From: Desulfuromonas acetexigens
GTDB taxonomy: Bacteria > Desulfobacterota > Desulfuromonadia > Desulfuromonadales > Trichloromonadaceae
Reading direction: 5' to 3'
NCBI RefSeq assembly: GCF_900111775.1
Contig: NZ_FOJJ01000023.1
Span: 124,001 to 188,000, forward strand
Length of the DNA stretch: 64,000 bases
Under the pieces are notes generated by a model. It worked only from the letters and a program-made list of their open reading frames with translations. It ran no database searches and was not told where the DNA came from. The stretch's first letter is position 1. Every line of letters begins with the position of its first letter. The translations under genes were made by a program, and so were the position numbers. Below are positions 16,757 through 25,306 of the stretch, piece by piece.

Positions 16757-17188
16757 ATGACCGATGACCTCTGCTACAAACTGAACTACCTGGGCCGGTT
16801 GCTGCTCTCGCAAGTCAATCAACGGATCAGAGTCCACGGCGTCACACAGGGGCAGCTTCCGGTACTCTGCTGTCTGCATGACGAGGAGGGCCAGACCCAG
16901 AAGGAGCTCTGCCAAAAAATTCAGGTTGAGCAGCCGACCATGGCCAACACTCTCTACCGCATGGAACGGGACGGCTTGATCTACCGAACCTTAAACGAGG
17001 ATGACAAGCGCCAGGCGCGGATTTTTCTCAGCGAAAAAACCCGTCCCACCGTCGAAGTCCTGCGAATAAAACGGGATGAAGTGATCGCCGCAATGACCCG
17101 GCACATGACCAGGGAAGAACTAGAAACTTTCCACCGCCTGCTCGACAAGGCCATGCAGTCGCTGGAAAATCAAAAATCAGACGAATGA
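16757..17188 (+). CDS. MarR-family transcriptional regulator
   Basis: The 143-aa protein has the MarR winged-helix layout: helical dimer region at both ends, HGVTQGQLPVLCCLHDEEGQTQKELCQKIQVEQPTMANTLYRMERDGLIYR as the HTH, and NEDDKRQARIFLSEK as the wing with its Asp-x-Arg. It should be a dimeric cytosolic repressor released by a small ligand. GGGGAGAAGGATC gives the RBS. It lies just upstream of a disulfide oxidoreductase, and the repeats in its promoter suggest that it controls both genes. Cys residues (Cys6, 34, 35, 48) could allow redox sensing, but this is speculation. Confidence 0.88.
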   Translation: MTDDLCYKLNYLGRLLLSQVNQRIRVHGVTQGQLPVLCCLHDEEGQTQKELCQKIQVEQPTMANTLYRMERDGLIYRTLNEDDKRQARIFLSEKTRPTVEVLRIKRDEVIAAMTRHMTREELETFHRLLDKAMQSLENQKSDE

Positions 17189-17202
17189 GAGGAGATAACG
17201 GA

Positions 17203-18567
17203 ATGAAAAACTTTGATGTCGTGATTATCGGCGGGGGGCCCGGTGGCATGACCGCAGGCATCATGCTGAGCCAGAACGGAAAATCCGTAGCCATCGTGCA
17301 AATGGAGCAGGATTCCTTCGGGGGAACCTGCCTGAACCGCGGCTGCATGCCGACCAAATCGATGCTCAAGGCTGCGACGACCTACCGTCACGCCAAACAG
17401 GCCGGGATTTATGGCCTGGACCTGGAGGTGAAGCCTGTTGACCTGGCCCGGGTACGCGCCGTCGCCGACCAGGACATCGCCCAGTTGCGTGAGATGGTTC
17501 AGGGGATGTTTGCCCAGGCGCCGATCACCGCCTTCAGAGGCCAGGGCGCCTTTACCTCCGACCACGAAATCATGATCACGAAGAGTAACGGGGTTACCGA
17601 CCTCATCCGGGGTGAAACGATTATTGTCGCGACCGGATCGCAACCCGTTGAGCTTCCGTTTGCCCCTTTCGACGGACGGCATATCCTCTCCAGCGACCAC
17701 CTCCTGAGAAACACCGAATTACCGGAAACGATGCTGATTGTCGGCGGCGGTGCCGTCGGCTGCGAATTCGCCACCCTGTACCATACCTTCGGCAGCAAAA
17801 TCATCCTCGTCGAAGCGCTGGCAAGCATTATCCCCCGTGAAGATCGGGAGGCAGGAAAAATGCTGCAAAGCGCCTTTGAAAACCAGGGGCTCACGGTCAA
17901 AACGCAGACCCGGATCGAACGTCTGGAAATCAGCCATGACAAGGTTCAGGTTCATTATGCCGGGGATGTGCCCACCGATACCGTCGACAAGGTGCTGGTC
18001 GCCATCGGTCGCCGGCCGAACATTGAACATCTCAATCTCCAAGCCGCCGGGGTCGTCACCGAGAAAGGGGCGATCAAGGTCAATCCGTCGCTTCAGACCA
18101 ATATCCCCCACATCTATGCCCTGGGCGATGTGATCAGCGGAATGTCTCTCGCCCACTCAGCGGAGAAGGAGGGACAGGTGCTGGCGATGAACCTGCTGAA
18201 CGGAACCGAAAACAGGATGAACGTCGGGACGGTACCGCGTGTCACTTTCTGTCACCCGGAAGTGGCCGCTATCGGCGTCACCGAGGCCGATGACGGAATC
18301 AAAACCCTGACCCTGCCCCAGGTTCCCAATGGTCGTGCCCTCGTCGACAAGGTCGCTCCGGCCTTCATGAAGCTCTTTGTCGAAGAGAAAACCGAGAGGA
18401 TTGCCGGAGCCGTCATCATCGGCGAAGCGGCTACCGAAATGATCCACGAGCTGGCCCTGGCGATGGAAAACAAGCTGACCCTCGGGCAAATCGCCCAAAC
18501 GGTTCATGTCCACCCCACCCACTCGAAGAACATTCTTCACGCGGTGCAACATGCCTTGCATGGATAA
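17203..18567 (+). CDS. Pyridine nucleotide-disulfide oxidoreductase, dihydrolipoamide dehydrogenase-like
   Basis: The 454-aa FAD enzyme has an N-terminal FAD motif (IIGGGPGGMTAG), the redox pair Cys43 and Cys48 in GGTCLNRGCMPTK, the NAD(P) motif LIVGGGAVGCEFA and the second FAD motif IYALGDV. The C-terminal interface has His437 in HVHPTHSK, where the usual Glu of the His-Glu dyad (HPTxSE) is Lys442. It is thus related to lipoamide dehydrogenase and mercuric reductase, but its substrate is unclear. The start at 17203 has GAGGAGAT upstream; an ATG at 17185 overlaps marR and has none. No 2-oxoacid dehydrogenase genes are nearby; the MarR gene is its partner. Confidence 0.87.
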   Translation: MKNFDVVIIGGGPGGMTAGIMLSQNGKSVAIVQMEQDSFGGTCLNRGCMPTKSMLKAATTYRHAKQAGIYGLDLEVKPVDLARVRAVADQDIAQLREMVQGMFAQAPITAFRGQGAFTSDHEIMITKSNGVTDLIRGETIIVATGSQPVELPFAPFDGRHILSSDHLLRNTELPETMLIVGGGAVGCEFATLYHTFGSKIILVEALASIIPREDREAGKMLQSAFENQGLTVKTQTRIERLEISHDKVQVHYAGDVPTDTVDKVLVAIGRRPNIEHLNLQAAGVVTEKGAIKVNPSLQTNIPHIYALGDVISGMSLAHSAEKEGQVLAMNLLNGTENRMNVGTVPRVTFCHPEVAAIGVTEADDGIKTLTLPQVPNGRALVDKVAPAFMKLFVEEKTERIAGAVIIGEAATEMIHELALAMENKLTLGQIAQTVHVHPTHSKNILHAVQHALHG

Positions 18568-18711
18568 AGCGGAAATTCGTCGACCATAAGCATAAAAACA
18601 GACTGCGGTCACCCGCAAGGTGTCGTTCAAGATCTGCTCCCGATCTGACCTCCTCTTTCCCGCTGTGAATTTCCACGAGTTCCGGCTGAATACGCAAAGA
18701 ATGGTTGAATT

Positions 18712-19068
18712 ATGCTCACCCGCCAGGGAACAATGCGCCTCTGGATCAGCGCCATCACCAAGGCCGAGATCTTGTACGGCATCGGGTTGTTGCCGGCGGG
18801 CAAGCGCCGCGATGCCCTGGAACTGGCCGCCCGGCAGATGTTCGAGTTCGATTTTTCCGGCAACTGCCTGGCGTTTGACGACGAAGCGGCCGGCTTCTAT
18901 GCCACGGAGGTTCTCGGCAGGCGCCAGGCCGGTTTGACGACAACCACCGAAGATGCCCAGATCGCTGCTATCGCCCTGTGCCATCAGCTGCCGCTGGCCA
19001 CAAGAAATACGCGAGACTTTGCGTTGATCGATGGTTTGTCGGTGACTGATCCCTGGAGGGCGGGATGA
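18712..19068 (+). pseudogene. VapC-like PIN-domain toxin, N-terminally truncated
   Basis: The 118-residue frame matches the PIN-domain FitB/VapC type from WISAITKAEILYGIGLLPAGKRR onward, then FDDEAAGFYATEVLGRRQAG, TEDAQIAAIALCHQLPLATRNTRDF and the terminal DPW. About 35-40 N-terminal residues are missing, including the first strand with its essential metal-binding Asp (usually LDTN). No antitoxin gene precedes it. The remaining acidic residues Glu and Asp are present, but without the first Asp an active nuclease is unlikely. It is best read as a decayed toxin gene. Confidence 0.7.
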
Positions 19069-19274
19069 TGAGATTGGGGAGTGATGTTTACCAGGTCGCG
19101 ACTTACTGCATTCGGCAGCAACGAACTGTCAAGCGTTGAAAGCCGTAGTGCGCACCTCGGGATTGTTTCAACGATGTCCTATGCTAGTGCAGATAATCGC
19201 AACCTGGCGACTCGGTTTGAAAAAGTTGAACGAGGTCTTTTATTTGGTTACCTACCTGGGAATTGAAACTTGGC

Positions 19275-19580
19275 TCAGGCGGCCTTGTTAAGCGGTTTTA
19301 TTTCCTGTATTAACGTGTCCCCTATGGCTTCACGTGCCACTTCAAGGTCATACCGCGCCTGCAGGTTGATCCAGAACTGGGCAGTCATCCCGAAATACCG
19401 GCCAAGGCGTAGTGCTGTGTTGGCCGAGATGCCGCGCTTTTCTAAGACGATTTCATTGATGCGCCGCGCCGGTACATGAATTTCTTTGGCGAGCCGATAT
19501 TGGCTGATACCCAACGGAACAAGAAATTCCTCTCTCAAAATTTCGCCGGGATGAATTGGGGGGAAATCTCTTTTGCTCAT
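19275..19580 (-). CDS. higA: HigA-family antitoxin without adjacent HigB
   Basis: The 101-aa protein matches HigA/VapI-type addiction-module antitoxins: PPIHPGEILREEFLVPLGISQYRLAKEIHVPARRINEIVLEKRGISANTALRLGRYFGMTAQFWINLQARYDLEVA. The HTH covers about residues 25-65. It would bind its own promoter and neutralise a HigB mRNA nuclease. The toxin normally precedes the antitoxin, but only 110 bases separate it from vapC and these show no HigB remnant. AAGGAG lies upstream of the ATG. The whole protein appears intact. Confidence 0.85.
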   Translation of the reverse strand: MSKRDFPPIHPGEILREEFLVPLGISQYRLAKEIHVPARRINEIVLEKRGISANTALRLGRYFGMTAQFWINLQARYDLEVAREAIGDTLIQEIKPLNKAA

Positions 19581-19603
19581 GACGTACTCCTTAAGGACAT
19601 GGG

Positions 19604-19630
19604 CGGGGTCACATCTTGCCCCGACACATT
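19604..19630. repeat. REP-like hairpin upstream of higA
   Basis: CGGGG (19604-19608) and CCCCG (19619-19623) flank TCACATCTTG and are followed by ACACATT. The arrangement resembles short repeats linked to REP-associated tyrosine transposases (GGGGTCAxxTCTTGC type), recalled from general knowledge. Only one copy was seen and no transposase is nearby. Confidence 0.35.
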
Positions 19631-19690
19631 ACAAACGGGACCACACACCGAGCCTGATCAGATTGGTTTTATTTCCTAATAGATTGTTCC

Positions 19691-20089
19691 TTACACCCAA
19701 TCAACCCAGCTCAATTCCGGAACCTCTTGAAAATGCCTGGCGTTATTGCTGACCAACACGGCATCAAGGCTGCGGGCGTGAGCGGCGATCATCATGTCCA
19801 TGGCGCCGATCGGAGTGCCGTTTTTTTCCAATGTTGCGCGAATTTCTCCGTAGTGATCCGCAGCGATTTCGTCCCAGGAAAAAAGGGTGAGACGTGAGAC
19901 AAAATCGTCGATTTCCCGGCGGATAGCCATCCCCTGGGGATGACGGGCCGCGCCATAATAGAGCTCAGCGAGGACAACTGACGAAAGCCCCAGATGCTCT
20001 GGTCCGACTTCTTCAAATCGACGTTTCACCGTTTCCGGGCGTCGTTTGAGAATATAGCTGCAGATATTGGTATCGAGCAGATAGAGCAT
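19691..20089 (-). CDS. vapC: VapC toxin, PIN-domain ribonuclease
   Basis: The 132-aa PIN protein is intact: LLDTNICSYIL has the first metal Asp (Asp6), LSSVVLAELYYGAAR the conserved Glu, and GTPIGAMDMMIAAHARSLDAVLVSNNARHF the later acidic residues. VapC toxins cleave RNA, often initiator tRNA or rRNA, in an Mg-dependent way. Its start overlaps the vapB stop by one base (TGATG), the usual translational coupling. It is a complete type II pair with the following entry. Confidence 0.92.
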   Translation of the reverse strand: MLYLLDTNICSYILKRRPETVKRRFEEVGPEHLGLSSVVLAELYYGAARHPQGMAIRREIDDFVSRLTLFSWDEIAADHYGEIRATLEKNGTPIGAMDMMIAAHARSLDAVLVSNNARHFQEVPELSWVDWV

Positions 20090-20319
20090 CAGAACAGCTC
20101 CCGCTCTTGCAACGGCAGATCGGTGCGCTCGGCAAGAAAGTCTTCCGGCACTTGGGTGGGGCGGTCAAAAAAGGAGTCCCACCCCTGGCGCTTGGGACGT
20201 AAAATGACGACATCCCCATGACGCTCGATGAAGACCTCCTTGCAATCAAAGCGGAACTCCGCAGGGAGACGAACGGCTTGGCTGCGACCGTTCATGAAAA
20301 TTTTAGCGGTATTCGGCAT
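20089..20319 (-). CDS. vapB: VapB antitoxin, AbrB/SpoVT fold
   Basis: The 76-aa protein starts at ATG 20319 ([19 protein letters not shown]) with GGAGG at six bases; an in-frame extension to 20376 crosses the promoter. The N-terminal swapped-hairpin DNA-binding domain ([19 protein letters not shown]) and [16 protein letters not shown] are typical of VapB. The C-terminal part ([20 protein letters not shown]) should wrap the toxin. It should repress its own promoter, which lies in the AT-rich sequence about 20320-20375 (TATATC near 20335 on the minus strand). Confidence 0.9.
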   Translation of the reverse strand: MPNTAKIFMNGRSQAVRLPAEFRFDCKEVFIERHGDVVILRPKRQGWDSFFDRPTQVPEDFLAERTDLPLQERELF

Positions 20320-20576
20320 AGTCAAACCTCCAATGATATATACTAATAGTCTATTCTTGATCGATGCCCACATCAAGCAGAAATCATGTTGCTGAAATAA
20401 AAAAGGGGGTTACGAGGCCGCAAAACGTAGCAGCATCCTGCTCGTTGAATAGATGGGGGAGATACTTGCGGTGGATCCCCCGCCGAAGCCGATAGAGGAT
20501 TTTCTCCTCCAAATCACCATTCAGCCGCCACAGCTGAATCGATTGCGCTCACGCGCCACGCGCCCCTGCCCCGCCA
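20320..20576. other. Intergenic region upstream of vapB
   Basis: The first 60 bases are AT-rich and hold the vapB promoter region, including an imperfect inverted repeat (TTGATC at 20357 facing CATCAAG at 20371). The remaining bases up to the hom terminator show no gene or recognised structure. Confidence 0.35.
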
Positions 20577-20610
20577 ACAAGAAAGGCGTCCCTTCGGACG
20601 CCTTTCTTGT
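20577..20610 (-). terminator. Terminator downstream of hom
   Basis: A perfect 15-bp inverted repeat (20577-20591 with 20596-20610) with a four-base loop lies 26 bases beyond the hom stop. Its T-rich part lies within the stem end and is followed by TTGG on the minus strand, so it is a strong hairpin with a modest T tract. Confidence 0.7.
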
Positions 20611-20635
20611 CTTCAAAACTCCACTGGAATCTTCC

Positions 20636-21946
20636 CTACCCCAGCTCGTTCTCGATGCGGATGAAGCGGCTCTGTTCCTTGATCACCGCCAGGGCGTCGA
20701 TCTCGGCCAGGGCCTTGCGGACATTGGCTTCTTTGGCGTCGTGGGTCATCATGACGATGGGCACGCCGCCGCCGATCTGCCGTTCGGGCTGGATCATCGA
20801 AGTGATGCTGATCTCGTATTTGCCGAGGATGCCGGAAACCTGCGAAAGCACGCCCGGTTTGTCGTCGGCGGCGAAGCGCAGGTAGTATTGGCTGACGATG
20901 TCGTCCATTGGCTTAATCGCCAGATCCTTAATCGCTTCGGGGACGTAACCCAGTGCCGGAGTGCGGCCGGCGACGCCGCAGAGCATGTCCCGGGAAATGG
21001 CCATGACATCCCCCATGACCGCGCTGGCGGTGGCATCCATCCCAGCGCCACGACCGTAGAGCATGGCCGGGCCGAGGAAATCGCCGACCAGGCGCACGGC
21101 GTTGAAAGCGCCGTGAACGTCGGCCAGGGGGTAGTTGTCGGGAATCATGGTCGGATGGACGCGGGCCTCGATCTGGCCGTTTTCGTTCTTGCCGATGGCC
21201 AGCAGCTTGATACGGTAGCCGAACTGGCTGGCGAAATGGATGTCAAGGGCCGAGATGTTGCTGATCCCCTCGGTGTGAATGTCCTTGAAACGCACCCGGG
21301 TGCCGAAGCAGAGGGAGATGAGAATGGCGAGTTTGTGGGCGGTGTCGATCCCCTCGACGTCAAAGGTCGGGTCGGCCTCGGCGTAGCCGAGCTCCTGGGC
21401 GTCCTTGAGCACCGCGCCGTAATCGTCGCCGTCGTTGGTCATGCGCGACAGGATGTAGTTACAGGTGCCGTTGAGAATACCGAAAAGGCTGGTGAAGCGG
21501 TTGGCGCAGAGATTTTCCCTGATCGCCGAGATGATCGGAATGCCGCCGCCGACCGCCGCCTCGAAATAGACATCCACCCCTTTCGCCTCAGCCGCCGCGA
21601 AGATCTCCGCGCCGTGCAGGGCGAGCAACGCCTTATTGGCGGTGACCACGTGCTTGCCGTTAGCGATAGCCTTGAGCACGAAGCTGCGCGCCGGCTCGTA
21701 GCCGCCGATCAGTTCGATAACCAGATCGATGGCGGGATCGCTGAGAATGGCGTCGGCGTCGGTGGTGAGCAGTTCGGGGGCGACGGTGACGGCGCGCGGG
21801 GTCTGGATGTCGAGATCGGCGATGCGGGCCAGGGTCAGCTTGGCGCCGAGACGATCCTGCAAAAGCTGGGCGTTGTCCTGCAGCACCTTGACCACGCCGG
21901 TGCCGATGGTGCCGAAACCGAGCAAGCCTATCTTGATTTCTCTCAT
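20636..21946 (-). CDS. hom: Homoserine dehydrogenase with ACT domain
   Basis: The 436-aa protein has the NAD(P)-binding motif IGLLGFGTIGTGVVKVL, the catalytic region VTANKALLALHG and YFEAAVGGGIPIISAIRENL, GILNGTCNYILSRM, and EADPTFDVEGIDTAHKLAILISLCFG. Residues from about 355 form an ACT domain (YYLRFAADDKPGVLSQVSGILGKYEISITSMIQ), the site of threonine feedback. It reduces aspartate semialdehyde to homoserine, the branch point to threonine and methionine. It ends a long minus-strand gene run after nusB and a small protein gene; its product feeds the MetY-type enzymes at 6220-8978. Confidence 0.95.
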   Translation of the reverse strand: MREIKIGLLGFGTIGTGVVKVLQDNAQLLQDRLGAKLTLARIADLDIQTPRAVTVAPELLTTDADAILSDPAIDLVIELIGGYEPARSFVLKAIANGKHVVTANKALLALHGAEIFAAAEAKGVDVYFEAAVGGGIPIISAIRENLCANRFTSLFGILNGTCNYILSRMTNDGDDYGAVLKDAQELGYAEADPTFDVEGIDTAHKLAILISLCFGTRVRFKDIHTEGISNISALDIHFASQFGYRIKLLAIGKNENGQIEARVHPTMIPDNYPLADVHGAFNAVRLVGDFLGPAMLYGRGAGMDATASAVMGDVMAISRDMLCGVAGRTPALGYVPEAIKDLAIKPMDDIVSQYYLRFAADDKPGVLSQVSGILGKYEISITSMIQPERQIGGGVPIVMMTHDAKEANVRKALAEIDALAVIKEQSRFIRIENELG

Positions 21947-21998
21947 GGAATCCTCGTCTATGGATGATGCATGAAGGGACGGGAACGAAACCGAACGA

Positions 21999-22454
21999 TC
22001 AGAGATCGTCGTCTATCGCCAGCCGACATTCCAGGTCGGGGTCGGCGACTTCAGCCAGAAGCTCGGCCAACGTCTTCTCCAGAGCTGCGGCCTCTGCCGC
22101 ATCGGCGGCGCTGAGGGCGATGGCCAAGCGGGTGAAGCCGGCCTGTCGGCAGACATCGAGCAGATGGCGCAGAAGCTTGCGGGAAGAGGCGGAGAACCGC
22201 GCCGGAGCGGGCCCAGCACCGACGAAGAGGGCCCAGTCCGCAGCCAGTTTACCGTTGTTGGCGACCAGGATATGTTCGCCGAGCCTGCCCTCGGCTTCGC
22301 CGTCGAGGAGCATGCGGGTGAGCCGCCCGTTCAGCCGCCAGTCAAGGAGTGCGGCGCCGCCCCGGGGCGGTCTGAGATCGCTGAAGAAGAAGGCGGCGGC
22401 CACGTCCCCCGGCAGCCGGTCAAGGGGTTCGTCGGACCGGCTCAGGGCGCTCAT
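21999..22454 (-). CDS. Small protein resembling the leucyl aminopeptidase N-terminal domain
   Basis: The 151-aa protein overlaps the end of nusB by 4 bases, so it is cotranscribed. It has DVAAAFFFSDLRPPRGGAALLDWRLNGRLTRMLL, GEHILVANNGKLAADWALFVGAGP and SASSRKLLRHLLDVCRQAGFTRLAIALS. This layout (acid start, alpha/beta fold, aligned with GAALLDWRLNG and LFVGLG) resembles the macro-like N-terminal domain of M17 peptidases, without the catalytic domain. Its function is unknown. It could be a substrate-binding or regulatory protein. The resemblance was judged by eye. Confidence 0.6.
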   Translation of the reverse strand: MSALSRSDEPLDRLPGDVAAAFFFSDLRPPRGGAALLDWRLNGRLTRMLLDGEAEGRLGEHILVANNGKLAADWALFVGAGPAPARFSASSRKLLRHLLDVCRQAGFTRLAIALSAADAAEAAALEKTLAELLAEVADPDLECRLAIDDDL

Positions 22455-22921
22455 GACCCGGCGGGACGACAGGCGCGGGAGATTTTGTCGAGAATGCCGT
22501 TGACGAAGGCCGGGGTGTCCTTGGTGCCGTAGATCTTGCCGATCTCGATCGCCTCGTTGATAGCGACACTGGCAGGCACGTCGGGACGGGCCATCAACTC
22601 GTAAGCGGCCAGCCGCAACAGCGACAGATCGACCCGGGCCATGCGGTCGAGAGCCCAGTTGGTAGAGAGCTCTTCGATCATCTGGTCGATGCGTTCGAGA
22701 TAGTCAGCCACACCGCGCACCAGCCCCTCGGCATACTCCCGCACCTCGGGAGGAATCGGCCGATGGGATTCGTCGTGGGGATCGCCGAGGACATCGTCGC
22801 GAAAGCGAAAATTCGCCCAGAAATCAGCGAAGACCTCTTCTAAGGACGAGTCCTGATCCTGCAAGCTGTAGATGATTTTCAGGGCGAGCTCCCGCCCTTG
22901 CCTACGCATTCCCTTGGCCAT
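22451..22921 (-). CDS. nusB: Transcription antitermination factor NusB
   Basis: The 156-aa helical protein has RRQGRELALKIIYSLQDQDSS at the N-terminus and the conserved C-terminal block LSTNWALDRMARVDLSLLRLAAYELMARPDVPASVAINEAIEIGKIYGTKDTPAFVNGILDKI. It binds boxA RNA with S10 and supports rRNA antitermination. It lies 5 bases after ribH, the ribH-nusB order found in many bacteria. The N-terminal loop is slightly longer than in E. coli (139 aa). Confidence 0.95.
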   Translation of the reverse strand: MAKGMRRQGRELALKIIYSLQDQDSSLEEVFADFWANFRFRDDVLGDPHDESHRPIPPEVREYAEGLVRGVADYLERIDQMIEELSTNWALDRMARVDLSLLRLAAYELMARPDVPASVAINEAIEIGKIYGTKDTPAFVNGILDKISRACRPAGS

Positions 22922-22926
22922 GAATC

Positions 22927-23391
22927 CTACAGTTTCTTCAAGAAGTTGACCATTTCAATGGCGGTGACGGCGGCCTCGAAGCCCTTGTTACCGGCCTTGG
23001 TCCCGGCCCGCTCGATGGCTTGCTCGATATTGTCGGTGGTCAGCACGCCGAAGGCCACCGGCAGACCGCTCGCCAGTCCGACCGAGGCCAGCCCTTTGGA
23101 GACTTCGGCGGCGACATAATCGAAATGGGGAGTGGAGCCGCGAATGACCGCGCCAAGGCAGATGAGGGCGTCGTAACGACCGCTCTGGGCCAGGCGCTGG
23201 GCCGCCAGTGGCAGCTCGAACGCGCCGGGAACCTTGGCGATGTCGATCTGTCCGGCATCGGCGCCATGGCGCACCAAAGCATCGACGGCCCCTTCGACCA
23301 GACGGTCGCAGATGAAGCTGTTGAAGCGGCTGACCACCAGCCCGAAGCGCAGCCCGCCGGCGTCCAGATGTCCTTCGATCACATTGCTCAT
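22927..23391 (-). CDS. ribH: 6,7-dimethyl-8-ribityllumazine synthase
   Basis: The 154-aa protein starts at ATG 23391 with GGGAAGAATTC upstream; a further in-frame start at 23409 is less likely. Typical motifs are [59 protein letters not shown] with the catalytic His and [17 protein letters not shown]. It joins 5-amino-6-ribitylaminouracil with dihydroxybutanone phosphate in riboflavin synthesis and usually forms a 60-mer or pentamer. It sits between ribBA and nusB. Confidence 0.96.
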   Translation of the reverse strand: MSNVIEGHLDAGGLRFGLVVSRFNSFICDRLVEGAVDALVRHGADAGQIDIAKVPGAFELPLAAQRLAQSGRYDALICLGAVIRGSTPHFDYVAAEVSKGLASVGLASGLPVAFGVLTTDNIEQAIERAGTKAGNKGFEAAVTAIEMVNFLKKL

Positions 23392-23416
23392 GAATTCTTC
23401 CCTTCCCACATCCGGC

Positions 23417-24622
23417 TTAGAGATTTTCCAACAGATGGCCGAGTTTCTCGCGCTTGGTGGCGAGATAGCGCTTGTTCGTTTCGCAGGCGGGCATCTGGAT
23501 CGACACTCGCTCGACGACCTCCAGGCCGTAACCTTCGAGGCCGATGATCTTCTTCGGATTATTGGTCATCAGACGGATCCGGCGCACCCCCAGTTCCGAG
23601 AGGATCTGCGCGCCGATGCCATAATCCCGCAGGTCGGCCTTGAAACCGAGGGCCTCGTTCGCCTCGACGGTGTCACAACCCTCATCCTGCAAGGCGTAGG
23701 CCTTGAGCTTGTTGATCAGACCGATGCCCCGCCCTTCCTGGCGCATGTAGAGGAGCACCCCGCAACCTTCCTCGTCGATCTGGTGGATGGCGGCATGGAG
23801 CTGCTCACCGCAATCGCAGCGCTGGGAAGCGAAGACATCTCCGGTCAGGCATTCGGAATGGACCCGCACCAACACCGGCTTTTCCGGATCGATGGTGCCT
23901 TTGACCAGGGCCAGATGCTGGGCCGTGTCGACGTCGTTCTCGTAGGCGATGGCGGCGAATTCGCCGCAGTCGTGAATGGGAATCACCGTCTCGGCAGCGC
24001 GCCGCACCAGCAGTTCCTTGCGCATGCGGTAGGAGACGAGATCGGCGATGGAGATGATCTTCAGATCATGCTGCTTGGCGAACTTCTTCAGTTCCGGCAG
24101 GCGGGCCATGGTGCCGTCTTCATTCATGACCTCGCAGATCACCCCGGCCGGCTTGAGCCCGGCGAGGCGGGCGAGATCGACGGAGCCCTCGGTCTGACCG
24201 GCGCGCACCAGCACCCCGCCCTTCTTCGCCCGCAAGGGAAAGACGTGGCCGGGGCGGGCGAGATCGCGAGCGGTGCTTTCGTCGGCGATGGCGACCTGGA
24301 TGGTGTGTGCCCGATCGGCGGCGGAAATGCCGGTGGTGACACCGCGCCGTGCCTCGATAGAGACGGTGAAGGCGGTACCGAAGGACGAGGAATTATCCCG
24401 CACCATCAGCGGCAGGTCGAGATGATCGGCCCGCTCCTCGGTGAGGGAGAGGCAGATCAGGCCACGCCCTTCGCGGGCCATGAAGTTGATGGCTTCGGGG
24501 GTGACCTTTTCGGCGGCCATGGTCAGGTCGCCTTCGTTTTCCCGGTCTTCGTCATCGATGAGAATGACCATTTTGCCTTGGCGGATGTCTTCCAGGGCGG
24601 CTTCGATCTTGGCGATGGGCAT
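23417..24622 (-). CDS. ribBA: Bifunctional 3,4-dihydroxy-2-butanone 4-phosphate synthase / GTP cyclohydrolase II
   Basis: The 401-aa fusion has RibB at residues 1-200 ([61 protein letters not shown]) and RibA at 205-401 ([24 protein letters not shown] with the zinc Cys residues, [30 protein letters not shown]-like [11 protein letters not shown]). Both halves look complete, so it should supply both riboflavin precursors. It lies between ribE and ribH, and no FMN riboswitch was recognised before this cluster. Confidence 0.96.
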   Translation of the reverse strand: MPIAKIEAALEDIRQGKMVILIDDEDRENEGDLTMAAEKVTPEAINFMAREGRGLICLSLTEERADHLDLPLMVRDNSSSFGTAFTVSIEARRGVTTGISAADRAHTIQVAIADESTARDLARPGHVFPLRAKKGGVLVRAGQTEGSVDLARLAGLKPAGVICEVMNEDGTMARLPELKKFAKQHDLKIISIADLVSYRMRKELLVRRAAETVIPIHDCGEFAAIAYENDVDTAQHLALVKGTIDPEKPVLVRVHSECLTGDVFASQRCDCGEQLHAAIHQIDEEGCGVLLYMRQEGRGIGLINKLKAYALQDEGCDTVEANEALGFKADLRDYGIGAQILSELGVRRIRLMTNNPKKIIGLEGYGLEVVERVSIQMPACETNKRYLATKREKLGHLLENL

Positions 24623-24655
24623 GAGTAAAACTCCTTTTTTCGGCCCGCAACTATG

Positions 24656-25306
24656 TCACAGAAATCCATGCTTGGCAAGGAATTCAAGATCGACGGGAGC
24701 GCGGCTTTCGCTGCGGGGGGAGCGCCCGAGCAGGCGCTCCACATACTTGCCGAGGATGTCCGTTTCAATATTCACCCGTGCCCCGACCTTGGCCTCCTTG
24801 AGGGTGGTCAGCGCCAGGGTGTGGGGAATGATCGCCACGGAAAAGGTTTCGTCGCCGACGCTGTTGACGGTCAGGCTGATGCCGTCGATGGCCACCGAGC
24901 CCTTCTCCACCACGTAGCGGTTGACTTCGGTGGGGAGGCGGAAAGTCAGGCGCCAGGCGTTGCCATCCCGCTGCGCTTGCTCCAGGGTCCCGACCGCGTC
25001 GACATGACCGCTGACCCAGTGTCCGCCGAGCCGGTCGCCGAGGCGCAGAGCCCGTTCGAGATTGACCCGGCTGCCGGGAAGGAGCGCGCCGAGATTGGAG
25101 CGGCCGAGGGTTTCGGGGGAAACGTCGGCCGTGAAAGAGCCACCGCCAAAATTCGTGACCGTCAGGCAGATGCCGTTGACGGCGATGCTCGCCCCCAACT
25201 CCAGCTCATCCATGGGGATGGCGGTCGCCACGCTCAGGCGGGCGCTATCGCTCCCCTTGCGCAGTTCGCGCACCGTGCCGAGATCCTCGATCAGTCCGGT
25301 GAACAT
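24656..25306 (-). CDS. ribE: Riboflavin synthase, alpha chain
   Basis: The 216-aa protein has two lumazine-binding repeats. It starts [15 protein letters not shown], a hallmark of the family, with [34 protein letters not shown] in the first repeat and GHVDAVGTL ... [32 protein letters not shown] in the second. It dismutates two lumazines to riboflavin and the pyrimidine. Its start overlaps the ribD end by 16 bases. Confidence 0.96.
   Translation of the reverse strand: MFTGLIEDLGTVRELRKGSDSARLSVATAIPMDELELGASIAVNGICLTVTNFGGGSFTADVSPETLGRSNLGALLPGSRVNLERALRLGDRLGGHWVSGHVDAVGTLEQAQRDGNAWRLTFRLPTEVNRYVVEKGSVAIDGISLTVNSVGDETFSVAIIPHTLALTTLKEAKVGARVNIETDILGKYVERLLGRSPRSESRAPVDLEFLAKHGFL

Noticed and set aside
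19581-19690. A HigB toxin remnant upstream of higA
   Set aside because: The 110 bases show no frame similar to HigB in any reading.
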